DNA of 64,000 nucleotides from Streptomyces armeniacus (GTDB taxonomy: Bacteria; Actinomycetota; Actinomycetes; Streptomycetales; Streptomycetaceae), in assembly GCF_003355155.1 (NCBI RefSeq), contig NZ_CP031320.1:1102369-1166368 (forward strand), given 5' to 3'. The notes beneath the pieces were generated by a model. The model did no database searches, was not told the origin of the DNA, and worked only from the letters and a program-made list of their open reading frames with translations. Shown piece by piece: positions 49,290 to 59,244 of the stretch; within the stretch, counting starts at the first letter, position 1, and each line of letters starts with the position of its first letter. The position numbers and the translations under genes were made by a program.

Positions 49290-52200
49290 ATGGCAGTCGT
49301 GAACGTGCGCGCGGATACGGAAGCCGATGACGTACGGCAGCCCCAGTCACCATCCGATGCCCGCCTGCCCGCCCTGGGACAACTTGTCACCGTACGCAAC
49401 CGCCAGTGGATGGTCACCGAGATAGCCCGCTCGTCAATCGCCGCGGACGACCCTGCCCGCGCGGCCGGCGGTGCAGCTTCCCATATGGTCACGCTGGTCT
49501 CAGTCGATGACGACGCCCGTGACGAGGAGCTGCGGGTGGTATGGGAACTGGAGCAGTCGGCGGTAGTACATGACCCTCACGAACTCCCCTCACCCACGAG
49601 CGGGTTCGACTCCCCGGACCGCCTCGACGCCTTCCTGGACGCCGTGCGCTGGGGGGCGGTGGCTTCCGCCGACCGCACGGCACTCCAGTCACCCTTCCGC
49701 TCAGGTGTGGAGATCCACGAGTACCAGCTGGCCCCGGTCGTACGTGCCCTGTCGATGCCCCGTACGAACCTGTTGATCGCCGACGATGTCGGGCTCGGCA
49801 AGACCGTCGAAGCCGGCCTTGTCATGCAGGAACTCATGCTCCGGCACCGCGCGCGCACCATGCTGATCGTCTGCCCTGCTGGCCTTACTCTCCAGTGGCA
49901 GGAGGAGATGCGGGACAAATTCGGCTTGGACTTCCGGATCGTCAACAGCACGCTGCTGCGTGAGCTGCGGCGCTCGAGCGGCCGGTACGCCAATCCGTGG
50001 ACGCACTTCCCCCGCCTGATCGTGTCGGTGGACTGGCTGAAGCGGGAACGACCAATGCGCACGCTCCGCGAGATGCTGCCGCAAGTACCCGAGTATCCCC
50101 GTGCGTTCGATCTGCTGGTGGTGGACGAGGTGCACACTTGCGCCCCTACCGGCACCGGTAAGTATGCGGTCGACTCTCAGCGCACCAAGGCCGTGCGCGC
50201 CCTGGCGCCGCACTGCGAACACCGACTCTTCCTCTCCGCCACACCGCACAATGGATACCTGGAGTCCTTCACAGCCCTGCTGGAGCTCTTGGACGACCAC
50301 CGGTTCGCCCGTGGTGTGAAGCCTTCGGAAGAGCAGCTGCGGCGGGTGATGGTGCGCCGTCTGAAGTCGGAGCTGCCGTCGGCCTGGGATGGCTCGCGGC
50401 GCTTCCCCGAAAGGGTCCCGCACGCCCTGGAGGTCCAGCATTCCGACTCGGCGCGGGCGGCGTACGGGAAGTTGTGCGCGTACGCGGGTTCCCGGCGGAG
50501 CGGCGGGGGCAAGGCCGAGCGGACGGCTTCCGACTTCGTGACATCGCTGCTGAAAAAGCGCTTCCTGTCCTCTCCGATGGCGTTCGCGGAAACCATCGAG
50601 GTCCATCTAAAGACGATGACCGCGCGGGACCACGAGCCGGACGATTCGGCGTCAGCGGCCACCCCCAGCGAACGAGTCCTGCTTCCGCTGATCCAGCAGG
50701 CCGAGGAGGCATCGGACAGCGACGAGGAGTACGGGGAAGCGGCCGAACGGGCGCTCACCGCCGTACGGCAGACTTCGCGCCCACTGACTGGCGAGGAAAG
50801 GGCGCTGCTGCGAGAGCTGTCGGCCTGGGCACGGGAGGCGGGCAAACGTCCGGACGCGAAGTTCACGGCCTTCCGCGGCTGGTTGGACGGGGTCGCCTGC
50901 CCGGACGGGCCGGCGCGCGACTGGACACGCGAGCGCGTGATCGTTTTCACCGAGTACCGGGACACTCAGCGCTGGCTCTACGGCCGGCTGATCGCCGCCG
51001 GATACCCGAAGGAACGCATCGCCCAGCTCTACGGCGGTCAGCGGCCGGACGAGCGTGAGCACATCAAGACCGTCTTTCAGGAAGACCCGGAACTCTCCGA
51101 CGTACGTATCCTGCTGGCCACCGACGCCGCCAGCGAGGGCATCAACCTCCAGGCCCACTGCCACCGGCTGCTGCACTGGGAAATCCCCTGGAATCCCAAC
51201 CGGCTCGAGCAGCGTAACGGCCGAATCGACCGGCACGGGCAGCGAGCGGCGCGCGTGGACGTGCACCACTTCGTACCCCAGGGATGGCAGGGCTTCGCCG
51301 CTTCCGGCACGGACTCCGCGCACGCGGACGGCACTCTGGAGGACGAGCTGCACTTCCTCGCCATCGCCGCACGCAAGACCGAACAGATCCGGGAGGATCT
51401 GGGCAGTGCCGGCGAGGTCATCGCCGCCCAGGTGGAGCAGAAGATGCTGGGTCGCCGATCGGACTGGACCGCCGCCGATACGGAGATCGCCAAGCGTTCC
51501 AGCCGCGAGGTGCTCAAGATCGAACGGGATCTGGCACGGGAACTGGAGAAGCTGGTCGGCGACTTGGCGGGCAGCCGCGCGGCGTTGCATCTCACCCCAG
51601 AGACCCTCGAACGAGTGGTGCGTACAGCGTTGCAGCTCGCGCACCGCAAGGACCTCACCCCTGTCCCCGCTCCCGGCACCGCGCCGGAAGCCAGCGCGCG
51701 TACGGCCGACTGCATGTCCCGTACCGCCCGCTGCTTCAGGCTGCCCGAACTGCCCGGCGCCTGGGCGCAGGCCCGTAATGAAGGCTTGCGGCACCCGCTC
51801 ACCGGCACGGAGCGCCCGGTCGTCTTCGACGAGACCGAGGCACGCGGGCGTACGGATGTCGTGCTCCTGCACCTCGGGCACCGGCTCGTGCAGATGTGTC
51901 TGCGGCTGCTCCGCGCCGAGCTGTGGTCCGGTGCCCGTGAGGCACGGCTCTCCCGCGTCACCGCGCGCGTGGTCCCCGGTGACGTGCTGCCTGCTCCAGC
52001 GGTGGTGGCGCACGGCCGGGTGATCATTTCCGGGAGTGGCGGCGCCCGGCTGCACGAGGAGATCATCACCGCCGGAGGCGTGATCACCGGCGGAGCGCTG
52101 GAACAGGCCCGCCAGGCCGACCTGGACGCCTGGCTTGCCGCCGCCACCGAGGAGCTGCCAGGGGAGACGATGCGTGACCAGCTCGCGGCCCTGTGGCCTG

Positions 52201-52583
52201 GCCTGGAGGATCGGCTCTCGCGTGCTCTGCGCAATCGAGCGCACACCAGGTTCCGCGCTTTGACGACCGTGCTCGGCAAGCGTTGCGAGGAGGAAGTCGA
52301 AGGCGTACGGAAGGTTCTGGACGAGCTGGAGAAAGCCATCCGCGCCCGCCTGGACGACCACGGCTATTGGGAACAGGGCTCGCTCTTCGACGTGGACGAC
52401 GAACGCCGTCAGCTGCGCGCTGACCGTGAAGCGCTGCACGAGCGGCTACGGAACCTGCCCGGCCTGATGGAATCCGAGACCACCGCGCTGCGCCGCCGCT
52501 GGGCCGACCCGACACCGCGCTGGTTTCCCGCCGCTGTCACTTTCCTCGTCCCGTCCGCCCTCGCCCGGGGAGACCACCGCTGA
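49290..52583 (+). CDS. drmD: DISARM protein DrmD, SNF2-family helicase
   Basis: 1097 residues. Superfamily 2 motifs are complete: Walker A DDVGLGKT (165-172), VCPAGLTLQWQEEM, DEVH (279-282), SATPHNG (316-322), then LLATDAASEGINLQ and the arginine-finger motif QRNGRIDRHGQRA in the second RecA domain. The C-terminal 450 residues are helical with no recognised domain. In class 1 DISARM, DrmD is the defining SNF2 helicase and works with a methylase and DrmABC to block phage DNA. GAGGGG precedes the ATG. Its TGA overlaps the next start (TGATG), coupling it to drmMI. Confidence 0.92.
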   Translation: MAVVNVRADTEADDVRQPQSPSDARLPALGQLVTVRNRQWMVTEIARSSIAADDPARAAGGAASHMVTLVSVDDDARDEELRVVWELEQSAVVHDPHELPSPTSGFDSPDRLDAFLDAVRWGAVASADRTALQSPFRSGVEIHEYQLAPVVRALSMPRTNLLIADDVGLGKTVEAGLVMQELMLRHRARTMLIVCPAGLTLQWQEEMRDKFGLDFRIVNSTLLRELRRSSGRYANPWTHFPRLIVSVDWLKRERPMRTLREMLPQVPEYPRAFDLLVVDEVHTCAPTGTGKYAVDSQRTKAVRALAPHCEHRLFLSATPHNGYLESFTALLELLDDHRFARGVKPSEEQLRRVMVRRLKSELPSAWDGSRRFPERVPHALEVQHSDSARAAYGKLCAYAGSRRSGGGKAERTASDFVTSLLKKRFLSSPMAFAETIEVHLKTMTARDHEPDDSASAATPSERVLLPLIQQAEEASDSDEEYGEAAERALTAVRQTSRPLTGEERALLRELSAWAREAGKRPDAKFTAFRGWLDGVACPDGPARDWTRERVIVFTEYRDTQRWLYGRLIAAGYPKERIAQLYGGQRPDEREHIKTVFQEDPELSDVRILLATDAASEGINLQAHCHRLLHWEIPWNPNRLEQRNGRIDRHGQRAARVDVHHFVPQGWQGFAASGTDSAHADGTLEDELHFLAIAARKTEQIREDLGSAGEVIAAQVEQKMLGRRSDWTAADTEIAKRSSREVLKIERDLARELEKLVGDLAGSRAALHLTPETLERVVRTALQLAHRKDLTPVPAPGTAPEASARTADCMSRTARCFRLPELPGAWAQARNEGLRHPLTGTERPVVFDETEARGRTDVVLLHLGHRLVQMCLRLLRAELWSGAREARLSRVTARVVPGDVLPAPAVVAHGRVIISGSGGARLHEEIITAGGVITGGALEQARQADLDAWLAAATEELPGETMRDQLAALWPGLEDRLSRALRNRAHTRFRALTTVLGKRCEEEVEGVRKVLDELEKAIRARLDDHGYWEQGSLFDVDDERRQLRADREALHERLRNLPGLMESETTALRRRWADPTPRWFPAAVTFLVPSALARGDHR

Positions 52584-55500
52584 TGCCGTCTGCCGACCGC
52601 ACTCACCGTCCGGCCGCACCGGGGATGCCCCCGCGGTCGGCGAAGTCGAGGGGTCACGTGCCCGCCCCGGCGGAGCAGCACGAGGAGTGGCTGCGGCTGC
52701 TGCGCCCGGACGGCCCGTTCATCGCCCTCCCGGTGCTCACTGAGACCTTCCCGCAAGGCCTGGACACCGTGCCGGACACCACGCGCGCCCGCATCCGGCA
52801 GGCGTGGGCGGAAGTTCAGGAGGACCCCGCGCTGCTCGGCCACGGCTGGGAGCGGTTGGTACTCAGCGAACTGCTGGGCTGGAAGCCCGGGTTGCGCGAG
52901 GGCGCCACACTGCCCGAGTCTCTGCGCGCGGGCGCGCACACCCCGCACGCCGTGCTCTTCGGCCCCGCCGCCCCCGGACAGGACGGGCCGTGCCCGCGCG
53001 TGCTGTTCTTCCGTATCGGCTGGGGCGAGTCGCTGACACGCGCGAAGGGTGACACTCCCTCCCTGGTGGACCGCGCCGCCGACCTCGCCCGCTGGCGCGA
53101 GGTGCCGATTGCGCTGCTGAGCAACGGCCGTGAGTGGGCGCTGGTGCACGCGCGTCCGAAGGAGGCCACCACCGTCGCTGTCTTCGACGCCGACCTGTGG
53201 TCGGAGGAGCCGCTGCTGCTGCGGTCATTCGCGAGCCTGCTGCACGCCCGCCGTGCCGCACTGCCGCCGAAGGACGCCGCCGGACAGCACTCCAGCTCCC
53301 TCGCCGCCCTCTTCGCCCGGAGCGCCGAGCTTCAATCCGAGGTCACCGACACCCTCGGACGGCAGGTCCGCGAGGCGGTCGCCCTGCTCGTCGCCGAACT
53401 GTCCCGCCTGGACCGCGAGTCGGACGGCGCGCTGCTCAACGGAGTCCGCGGCAAGCACGTGTACGAGAGCACGGTCACGGTGATGATGCGGCTCGTCTTC
53501 CTGCTGTACGCGGAGGAGCAGCGGCTGCTGCCCGCTGAGGACCGCCTGTACGCGGACTCGTACGCGGTGAGCACGCTGTACGCCGACCTGGACGCCGCCC
53601 GCCACCTGTACGGCGATGAGCTGGGCGACCGCCGCGCCGCCGCGTGGCCGCGTCTGCTCGCGCTGTTCGCCGCGATCCACGGCGGCTGCCGCCACGACCA
53701 GCTGCGCATCCCCGCGTACGGCGGTTCGCTCTTCGACCCGGCCCGATTCCCGTGGCTGGCCGACGGGAAGGTCACGGACCGCGTGGTTTACGAGATCCTC
53801 GACGCGTTGCTGGTCCTCCGCCGTACGCGCGCGGGCGGCGACGAAGCCCTCTCGTACAAGGGCCTGGACGTCGAGCAGATCGGTCATGTCTACGAGGGCC
53901 TGCTGGAGTACGCCTGTGAGCGCGCCCTCGATCCGCATGTGGGCGTCGCACTGGGCAGGGACGGCCGGTACGAGGCGGTGCTGCCACTCGCCGAACTGGA
54001 GGCGTGGAAGGCCGCGGGGCCGGACACACTGGAGCGAGAGCTGAAGGAGGCCACCGGAGTCACCGCCGTCGGGCAGATCCGGCGCGCGCTGGCGATGGGC
54101 GCGGGCGCGGACAAGGGCTCTGGGGCCGGTACGGTCCTCGCCGTAACGGGTGAACTGGACGCCGCCTGCGGCAACGATGAGCAACTCGCCACCCGGGTGG
54201 CCCCGTTCACCGGTCTCCTCGATGACGACCTGCGGGGCATGCCGAAGGTATTTCCCGCGGGTTCTGTCGTACTGGTCCGAGCGGGCGACCGCCGAAACAC
54301 TGGAACCCACTACACGCCCAAGGAGCTGGCCGAGGAAGTCGTCAGCCACACCCTCGCCCCGCTCTGCTTCTCCCCAGGGCCGGCGGAGGGAGCGGAACCG
54401 GGGGTGTGGCGCGCGAAGGGGGCGGACGAGCTGCTCCGGCTCCGGGTACTGGACCCCGCGATGGGCTCCGGCGCCTTCCTGGTCTCCACCTGCCGGTACC
54501 TCGCCGATCGTGTCGTCGATGCCTGGCTGCGCGACGGCCTGCCCGAAGCCGTAGGACAGGACGTGGGGCGAGACGACCGGGACGAACTGCTGCGCGTGGC
54601 CCGCCGCCTGGTCGCCGACCAGTGCCTGTACGGCGTGGACCGGGACCCGATGGCTGTCGAACTGGCCAAACTGTCGCTGTGGCTGGTCACCTTGGCCAAG
54701 GGCCGCCCGTTCTCCTTCCTCGACCACGCACTGCGCAGTGGGGATTCGCTGGTGGGCGTCCTGGACGTGGAGCAGATCAAAGCCCTGCACCTGGACGCGG
54801 GTGCCCGGCAGCTCAGCGACGACGTGTCGCGTGCACTGGACGTCACTGAGTCGCTGCTGTCGCAGGCGGCCGAGCTGAGGCAGCGGATCGAGGCGACGCC
54901 GGTCGTGGATATTCGGGTGGTACAGGACAAGGCCGAACTCCTGCGGGAAGCCGAGTCGTTGTCGGGACGACTCCGGCTCGCGGCGGACGCGGTGGTGGGC
55001 GCAGCGCTGGCGGCCGAGGGCATCGACGACGAGGAGGCGGCGGAGCTTTCCGGAGAGGAGAACACGGGCGGCAAGCGCGGAGCGGCGGTGTTCCGTTCGG
55101 TGAAGGAAGATGCGAAGGCGGAGGCGTACGAGAACCGGCTGGCGGCGGTCGCGGGTCTGGTGGTGCGTGCGCTGGAGGACGACGATCCGGAGGCTGCGGA
55201 GCAGGCCCGGGGCATGGTGGACAGGTGGCTGACGGGCCCCCGGGCCGAGCCGGTACGGCCGTTGCACTGGCCGCTGGAGTTCCCGGAGATCATGGGTGTG
55301 GGCGGGACCACGCGGGGCTTCGACGCGGTGGTGGGCAACCCGCCGTTCAGCGGGGGCCAGAAGCTCACCGGAAACCTGGGCCGGGACTACCGCGAGTACC
55401 TGGTCAACCGGCTCGGCGGCGGCACGCGCGGCAGCGCGGACCTGTGCGCGTACTTCCTGCTGCGGAACCTGTCGCTGGCTCCGGGACGCCGTACGGGCAT

Positions 55501-56791
55501 CATCGCGACGAACACCATTGCGCAGGGCGACACCCGCGAGGTCGGCCTCGACCAGGCGACCTCGGCGGAGTGGCGGATCTACCGGGCGATCAAGTCCCAG
55601 AAGTGGCCGGGCACGGCCGCGTTGGAGGTCTCGCTGGTGTGGCTGGGCGGTCACGCGGGCGAGCAGGAGCGGCTGGTGCTGGACGAGCGGGAGGTACGGG
55701 GGATCACGCCCGGCCTCGACCCGCAGTCGCGGGTGAGCGGCAAGCCGTACCGGCTTGCGGCGAACGCTGAGGAGTCGTTCATCGGGTCGTACGTCCTAGG
55801 CAAGGGCTTCATCCTCCCGCCGGAGCAGGCACGGGCGCTGATCGAGAAGGACCCGCGCAACAAGGACGTGCTGTTCCCGTACCTCAACGGGGAGGACCTC
55901 AACTCGCGGCCGGACTGCTCCGCGAGCCGGTGGGTGATCAATTTCCACGACTGGCCGCTGGAGAAGGCGACGACGTACGAGGACGTGTTCGCGATCGTGG
56001 AGCGGGAGGTCAAGCCGGTACGGGCGACGAACCCGAATCGCCAGCGCAGAGAGTTTTGGTGGCGATTCACTCGTCCGACGCTCGATCTCTATGAGGCCAT
56101 TGCCGACCTTGACCAGGTCATCGTGATCGCCTTGGTGAGCCGCACTGTCATGCCCGCACGAGTACCTGCGAATCAGGTCCTCGCCCATAAGCTATGCGCT
56201 TTCACGGCTCAGCAAGCCAGCCAGTTGGCATTGCTGTCAAGCGCAGTGCACTCAGCGTGGGCATGGAGGTACTCCTCAACGATGAAGGCCGACCTCAACT
56301 ACTCACCGTCCGACGTCTTCGAGACGTTCCCACTTCCTCCGGAAAACGATCGCCTCATGGCAGCCGGGAACACACTGGAGAGAGCCCAGCGCAATGCCAT
56401 GGCAGCCCGAAATATCGGACTGACCAAGCTCTACAACGCCGTCCACGACAAGTCCGAGCAGGCCGCAGACGTGGCAGCCGTACGCGCGGCGCACGTCGAA
56501 GTGGACGAGGCAGTTGCCGAGGCGTACGGCTGGGGCGACCTCGACATGGGGCACGGGTTCCATCCGACCCGTCAGGGCGAGCGGTTCACCATCGAACCCA
56601 GCATTCAAACCGAGGTCTTGGACCGGCTGTTGCTACTGAACCACGTGCGCTACAAGGAGGAGCAGGAAGCCGGTTCGCGCACGCCGAAGGCACGGAAGAA
56701 GGCTGTCCCGCAACAGAAGGCGAGGGCCGAGGCCGACCCGGAAGAAGGCATCCAGGGCGAGCTGTTCAGTTCGCCCGGCACCAACTCCTGA
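52583..56791 (+). CDS. drmMI: DISARM adenine-N6 DNA methyltransferase DrmMI
   Basis: 1402 residues. The SAM-binding motif DPAMGSGAFL starts at residue 624 and the catalytic NPPF lies at 919-922 (FDAVVGNPPFSGG), the gamma order typical of Type IIG/PglX-like enzymes. The N-terminal 500 residues and the part after about 1000 (target recognition, with FSGGQKLTGNLGRDYREYLV near the start) frame the catalytic core. The family marks host DNA with m6A so that DISARM can tell self from phage. Its start shares one base with the drmD stop. Specificity is unknown. The C-terminal basic tail (TPKARKKAVPQQKARAEADP) ends near a separate insert. Confidence 0.92.
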   Translation: MPSADRTHRPAAPGMPPRSAKSRGHVPAPAEQHEEWLRLLRPDGPFIALPVLTETFPQGLDTVPDTTRARIRQAWAEVQEDPALLGHGWERLVLSELLGWKPGLREGATLPESLRAGAHTPHAVLFGPAAPGQDGPCPRVLFFRIGWGESLTRAKGDTPSLVDRAADLARWREVPIALLSNGREWALVHARPKEATTVAVFDADLWSEEPLLLRSFASLLHARRAALPPKDAAGQHSSSLAALFARSAELQSEVTDTLGRQVREAVALLVAELSRLDRESDGALLNGVRGKHVYESTVTVMMRLVFLLYAEEQRLLPAEDRLYADSYAVSTLYADLDAARHLYGDELGDRRAAAWPRLLALFAAIHGGCRHDQLRIPAYGGSLFDPARFPWLADGKVTDRVVYEILDALLVLRRTRAGGDEALSYKGLDVEQIGHVYEGLLEYACERALDPHVGVALGRDGRYEAVLPLAELEAWKAAGPDTLERELKEATGVTAVGQIRRALAMGAGADKGSGAGTVLAVTGELDAACGNDEQLATRVAPFTGLLDDDLRGMPKVFPAGSVVLVRAGDRRNTGTHYTPKELAEEVVSHTLAPLCFSPGPAEGAEPGVWRAKGADELLRLRVLDPAMGSGAFLVSTCRYLADRVVDAWLRDGLPEAVGQDVGRDDRDELLRVARRLVADQCLYGVDRDPMAVELAKLSLWLVTLAKGRPFSFLDHALRSGDSLVGVLDVEQIKALHLDAGARQLSDDVSRALDVTESLLSQAAELRQRIEATPVVDIRVVQDKAELLREAESLSGRLRLAADAVVGAALAAEGIDDEEAAELSGEENTGGKRGAAVFRSVKEDAKAEAYENRLAAVAGLVVRALEDDDPEAAEQARGMVDRWLTGPRAEPVRPLHWPLEFPEIMGVGGTTRGFDAVVGNPPFSGGQKLTGNLGRDYREYLVNRLGGGTRGSADLCAYFLLRNLSLAPGRRTGIIATNTIAQGDTREVGLDQATSAEWRIYRAIKSQKWPGTAALEVSLVWLGGHAGEQERLVLDEREVRGITPGLDPQSRVSGKPYRLAANAEESFIGSYVLGKGFILPPEQARALIEKDPRNKDVLFPYLNGEDLNSRPDCSASRWVINFHDWPLEKATTYEDVFAIVEREVKPVRATNPNRQRREFWWRFTRPTLDLYEAIADLDQVIVIALVSRTVMPARVPANQVLAHKLCAFTAQQASQLALLSSAVHSAWAWRYSSTMKADLNYSPSDVFETFPLPPENDRLMAAGNTLERAQRNAMAARNIGLTKLYNAVHDKSEQAADVAAVRAAHVEVDEAVAEAYGWGDLDMGHGFHPTRQGERFTIEPSIQTEVLDRLLLLNHVRYKEEQEAGSRTPKARKKAVPQQKARAEADPEEGIQGELFSSPGTNS

Positions 56792-56847
56792 TCGCATCAG
56801 GCTCCGCTCTGGTGACGGCTGGGAGCGGAGCGTCTGCTGCTGAGCGG

Positions 56848-57054
56848 TCAGTTCACGGCCACGTGCGACACGAACCCCGCCCACGCCTCCGGCGTGACGG
56901 CCAGCTGCGGCCCATGCTCAGCCTTGGAGTCACGCACGTGTATCGTGCCGGGCGTTGCCGCGACCTCTACGCAGTCAGGTCCGTCGTTACTGCTGAAGCT
57001 GCTTTTGACCCACTCCAGCGCCGAGCCGTCTCCGGGGGAAGGCTTGAGCGTCAT
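56848..57054 (-). CDS. DUF397-domain small protein
   Basis: 68 residues with the DUF397 core WVKSSFSSNDGPDCVEVAAT PG and VRDSKAEHGPQLAVTPEAW. In streptomycetes these always partner XRE/DUF5753 regulators (WhiJ-like sets), probably as antitoxin-like or modulating proteins. The ATG overlaps the stop of the upstream XRE gene by 4 nt. It stands on the strand opposite to the DISARM genes. Confidence 0.9.
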   Translation of the reverse strand: MTLKPSPGDGSALEWVKSSFSSNDGPDCVEVAATPGTIHVRDSKAEHGPQLAVTPEAWAGFVSHVAVN

Positions 57055-57932
57055 ATCTCTCCCAGCAGTTTCTCGATGTACGCCAACGACTCGCGCGGCG
57101 TAAGAGCTTGCGATCGGATGATTCCATACCGCAACTCAAGGATCTGCACTTCCTGGGGCTTGGAGATCAGCCGGCTGGTCAGCTGCACCTCGGAGTGTCC
57201 CACCGTCGTTCCGTCGCTGAGCTTCAACAGGCGGATCTCACCCGCCATCCCCGCATGATCGTCACGGTCGTGCGGCATCACCTGGATCTCGACGTGTCGC
57301 AACTGGCCGACTTCCAGCAGACGTTCCAACTGTCTGCGGTGCACCACTTGGCCACCGATCGGACGTCGAAGTGTCGCCTCCTCCTGAACGAACGTCAGCG
57401 TGGGTGACGGGCGTCGCTCGAAAACCTCTTGCCGCGCCATGCGTGCCGCTACCTGCCGTTCGACCTCATCCTCCGGGTATGCCGGGCGCCGCATCTCAAA
57501 CAGCGCACGGGTGTGCTCCTCCGTCTGCAACAACCCGTGCATGTTGTGGTTGCCGTAAGCACCAAGCTCAACCGCCTCCCCCTCCAGCTTGGCCAGATCC
57601 CGTACCTTCTTCGGGTACCGCGCCTCCGCCACGTCCTTCTTCATCGCGGACAACTTCCCGCCCGCGCCCAGCACGTCGTCCGCGCTGTCCAGGAAGTCCG
57701 GTTGCGGGATGCGCTTGCCCGCCTCGACCTTGTAGACCAGGTTCTCGCTGTACCCGATCTGCGAGCCGAACTCCGACTGGCTCAGCCCCGCCTCCGTCCG
57801 CCACAGCTTCACCTGGCGGCCGACCATCTCGATCACCGCGCCCGAGTCGTCCCCCGGATCGAGATCCCAGCCCGGCGCGTCCGCGCCGTCCGTCGTGTAG
57901 TCCGTGCTGCCGCTCTCGCCGTTCACACCCAC
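57051..57932 (-). CDS. WhiJ-like XRE regulator with DUF5753 domain
   Basis: 293 residues from the GTG at 57932, chosen because GGAGGT lies 9 nt upstream; an ATG-type frame to 57980 would add 16. The helix-turn-helix covers about 35-95 (VKLWRTEAGLSQSEFGSQIG YSENLVYKVEAGKRIP). The C-terminal DUF5753 region includes HGLLQTEEHTRALFEMR, FVQEEATLRRPIGG and VQVMPHDRD-like HVEIQVMPHDRDDHAG. Such genes with DUF397 and an HATPase regulate development in Streptomyces. It is divergent from the ATPase remnant at 58095. Confidence 0.9.
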   Translation of the reverse strand: MGVNGESGSTDYTTDGADAPGWDLDPGDDSGAVIEMVGRQVKLWRTEAGLSQSEFGSQIGYSENLVYKVEAGKRIPQPDFLDSADDVLGAGGKLSAMKKDVAEARYPKKVRDLAKLEGEAVELGAYGNHNMHGLLQTEEHTRALFEMRRPAYPEDEVERQVAARMARQEVFERRPSPTLTFVQEEATLRRPIGGQVVHRRQLERLLEVGQLRHVEIQVMPHDRDDHAGMAGEIRLLKLSDGTTVGHSEVQLTSRLISKPQEVQILELRYGIIRSQALTPRESLAYIEKLLGEI

Positions 57933-58094
57933 CGTGCGCCCACCTCCGACGTGCTGCCCCGACACGTGCCTCGCGTCCACGTCGGCGGGTCACGGCGTAC
58001 GGCCCGGACCAGCCCGGACACGCACCTGACAGTCACCGTGCGTACGGGAGTCATCACTGGTCAGCCTAGTAACGTTCCGGCCAACGTGAGCAGC

Positions 58095-58574
58095 ATGAAA
58101 GAAGAAATCACTCGAACCGAAAATTCCGCAATGGCACGCCGCTTCAGCACGCTGCTCTCCCCCACTCGCCGGGGCGCCTAGGTCGCCCGTCAGCTCGCGG
58201 TGGCACAACTCCGTTCCTGGGACGCGCCGTTCGAGACCGCGGCCTACGTCGTAGCGGAACTGGCCGCGAACGCCGTACAGCACGGCCGCGTGCCCGGCCG
58301 GGGCTTCCGTCTGGCCCTGGCCCTGACCCCGGGCGACGGCTCTGCCGGTGACTCCACCCTGCGTATCGAGGTGACTGACGCGCGCGCCGAGCGCCTGCCC
58401 GGCACCCGCCGACATGCCCCGCACCCGGACGACGAGTCCGGCCGCGGTCTCCTCCTCGTCGGCGCCCTCGCCGATCGCTGGGGCGTCATCCCGGGTCCGG
58501 TGCCGGGCAAGACCGTATGGGCGGAACTCGACCTCGCGTCCGTACCCGCGCCTGCCTCCCCGGACAGCCCTTAG
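58095..58574 (+). pseudogene. HATPase of the WhiJ-like set, split by an in-frame amber codon
   Basis: From ATG 58095 the frame reads 28 residues (ending FSTLLSPTRRGA), then TAG (58179-58181), then VARQLAVAQLRSWDAPFETA without a frame change. In intact homologues this region is continuous (TPRGARLARRLAVHQL-like). The remainder has the N-box VAELAANAVQHG and the G2 motif DDESGRGLLLVGALADRWG. A GTG at 58200 could restart a 124-residue product lacking the first strand. So this is a recent nonsense mutation, a read-through gene or a truncated protein; I favour a pseudogene. The first 45 bases are AT-richer than the rest. Confidence 0.75.
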
Positions 58575-58632
58575 AGTGAGGAACGGGACATCCGGCCCCA
58601 CGTCACAGCTGCCGACGGAAGGAGCGAGCGCC

Positions 58633-59223
58633 ATGACGGTCGCCCCCGACCACACCGCGCATGACGCGCTTCAGTATCAGGCGATGCGGGACATCGTCGA
58701 GCGGATACAGGACAGCGTTCCCGGCAAGCTGGAGATCACCAAGGAAGGAATCGCGCACGACATGATGTCCCCGGGGGGCCCGCACGAACTGACGGCGGCG
58801 CGCGTCAGCCGTCGGCTGGAAAAGGTGATGCCCGACGGCCTACTGGCGCACACGGGAACTCCCGATGTGGAGGACCCGAAGGAAGGCGTGCTGCGGCACC
58901 CGGACGTCATGGTCATCTCCGAGGCGGACATGGAGGTGGAGGGAGCCTTCGATCCCCGGACCGTCATCGCTGTCGTCGAGGTGGTCTCCCGGTCCAATCC
59001 GGACAACGACTGGGCGGGGAAGACGCGGGACTATCCGCTGCTCGGCATCCCGGTCTACGTGATCTTCGACCCGCGTACCGCCGAAGGCACCGTACTGACC
59101 GACATCCACCCGACGCCGTCGGGCCCCCGGTACGCGACCCGGAAGGACTTCGTGTACGGCGAGGACATCACCATCGGCGAGTGGACGATCTCCACGGAGG
59201 ATCTGCCCCGTTACGCCCCGTAG
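58633..59223 (+). CDS. Uma2-family (DUF820) nuclease-fold protein
   Basis: 196 residues from the ATG at 58633 (AGGAG upstream). The PD-(D/E)XK-type core is Asp in HPDVMVI, Glu in VIAVVEVVSRSNPDND and Lys in WAGKTRDYPLLGIPVYVIFD. Role unknown for the family. It lies inside the DISARM interval, on the same strand as the drm genes, and converges with the 395-aa gene (21-nt gap). It is distantly related to the 25585 gene. Confidence 0.9.
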   Translation: MTVAPDHTAHDALQYQAMRDIVERIQDSVPGKLEITKEGIAHDMMSPGGPHELTAARVSRRLEKVMPDGLLAHTGTPDVEDPKEGVLRHPDVMVISEADMEVEGAFDPRTVIAVVEVVSRSNPDNDWAGKTRDYPLLGIPVYVIFDPRTAEGTVLTDIHPTPSGPRYATRKDFVYGEDITIGEWTISTEDLPRYAP

Positions 59224-59244
59224 TGTCGCGGCAGGAGCCGCCCC

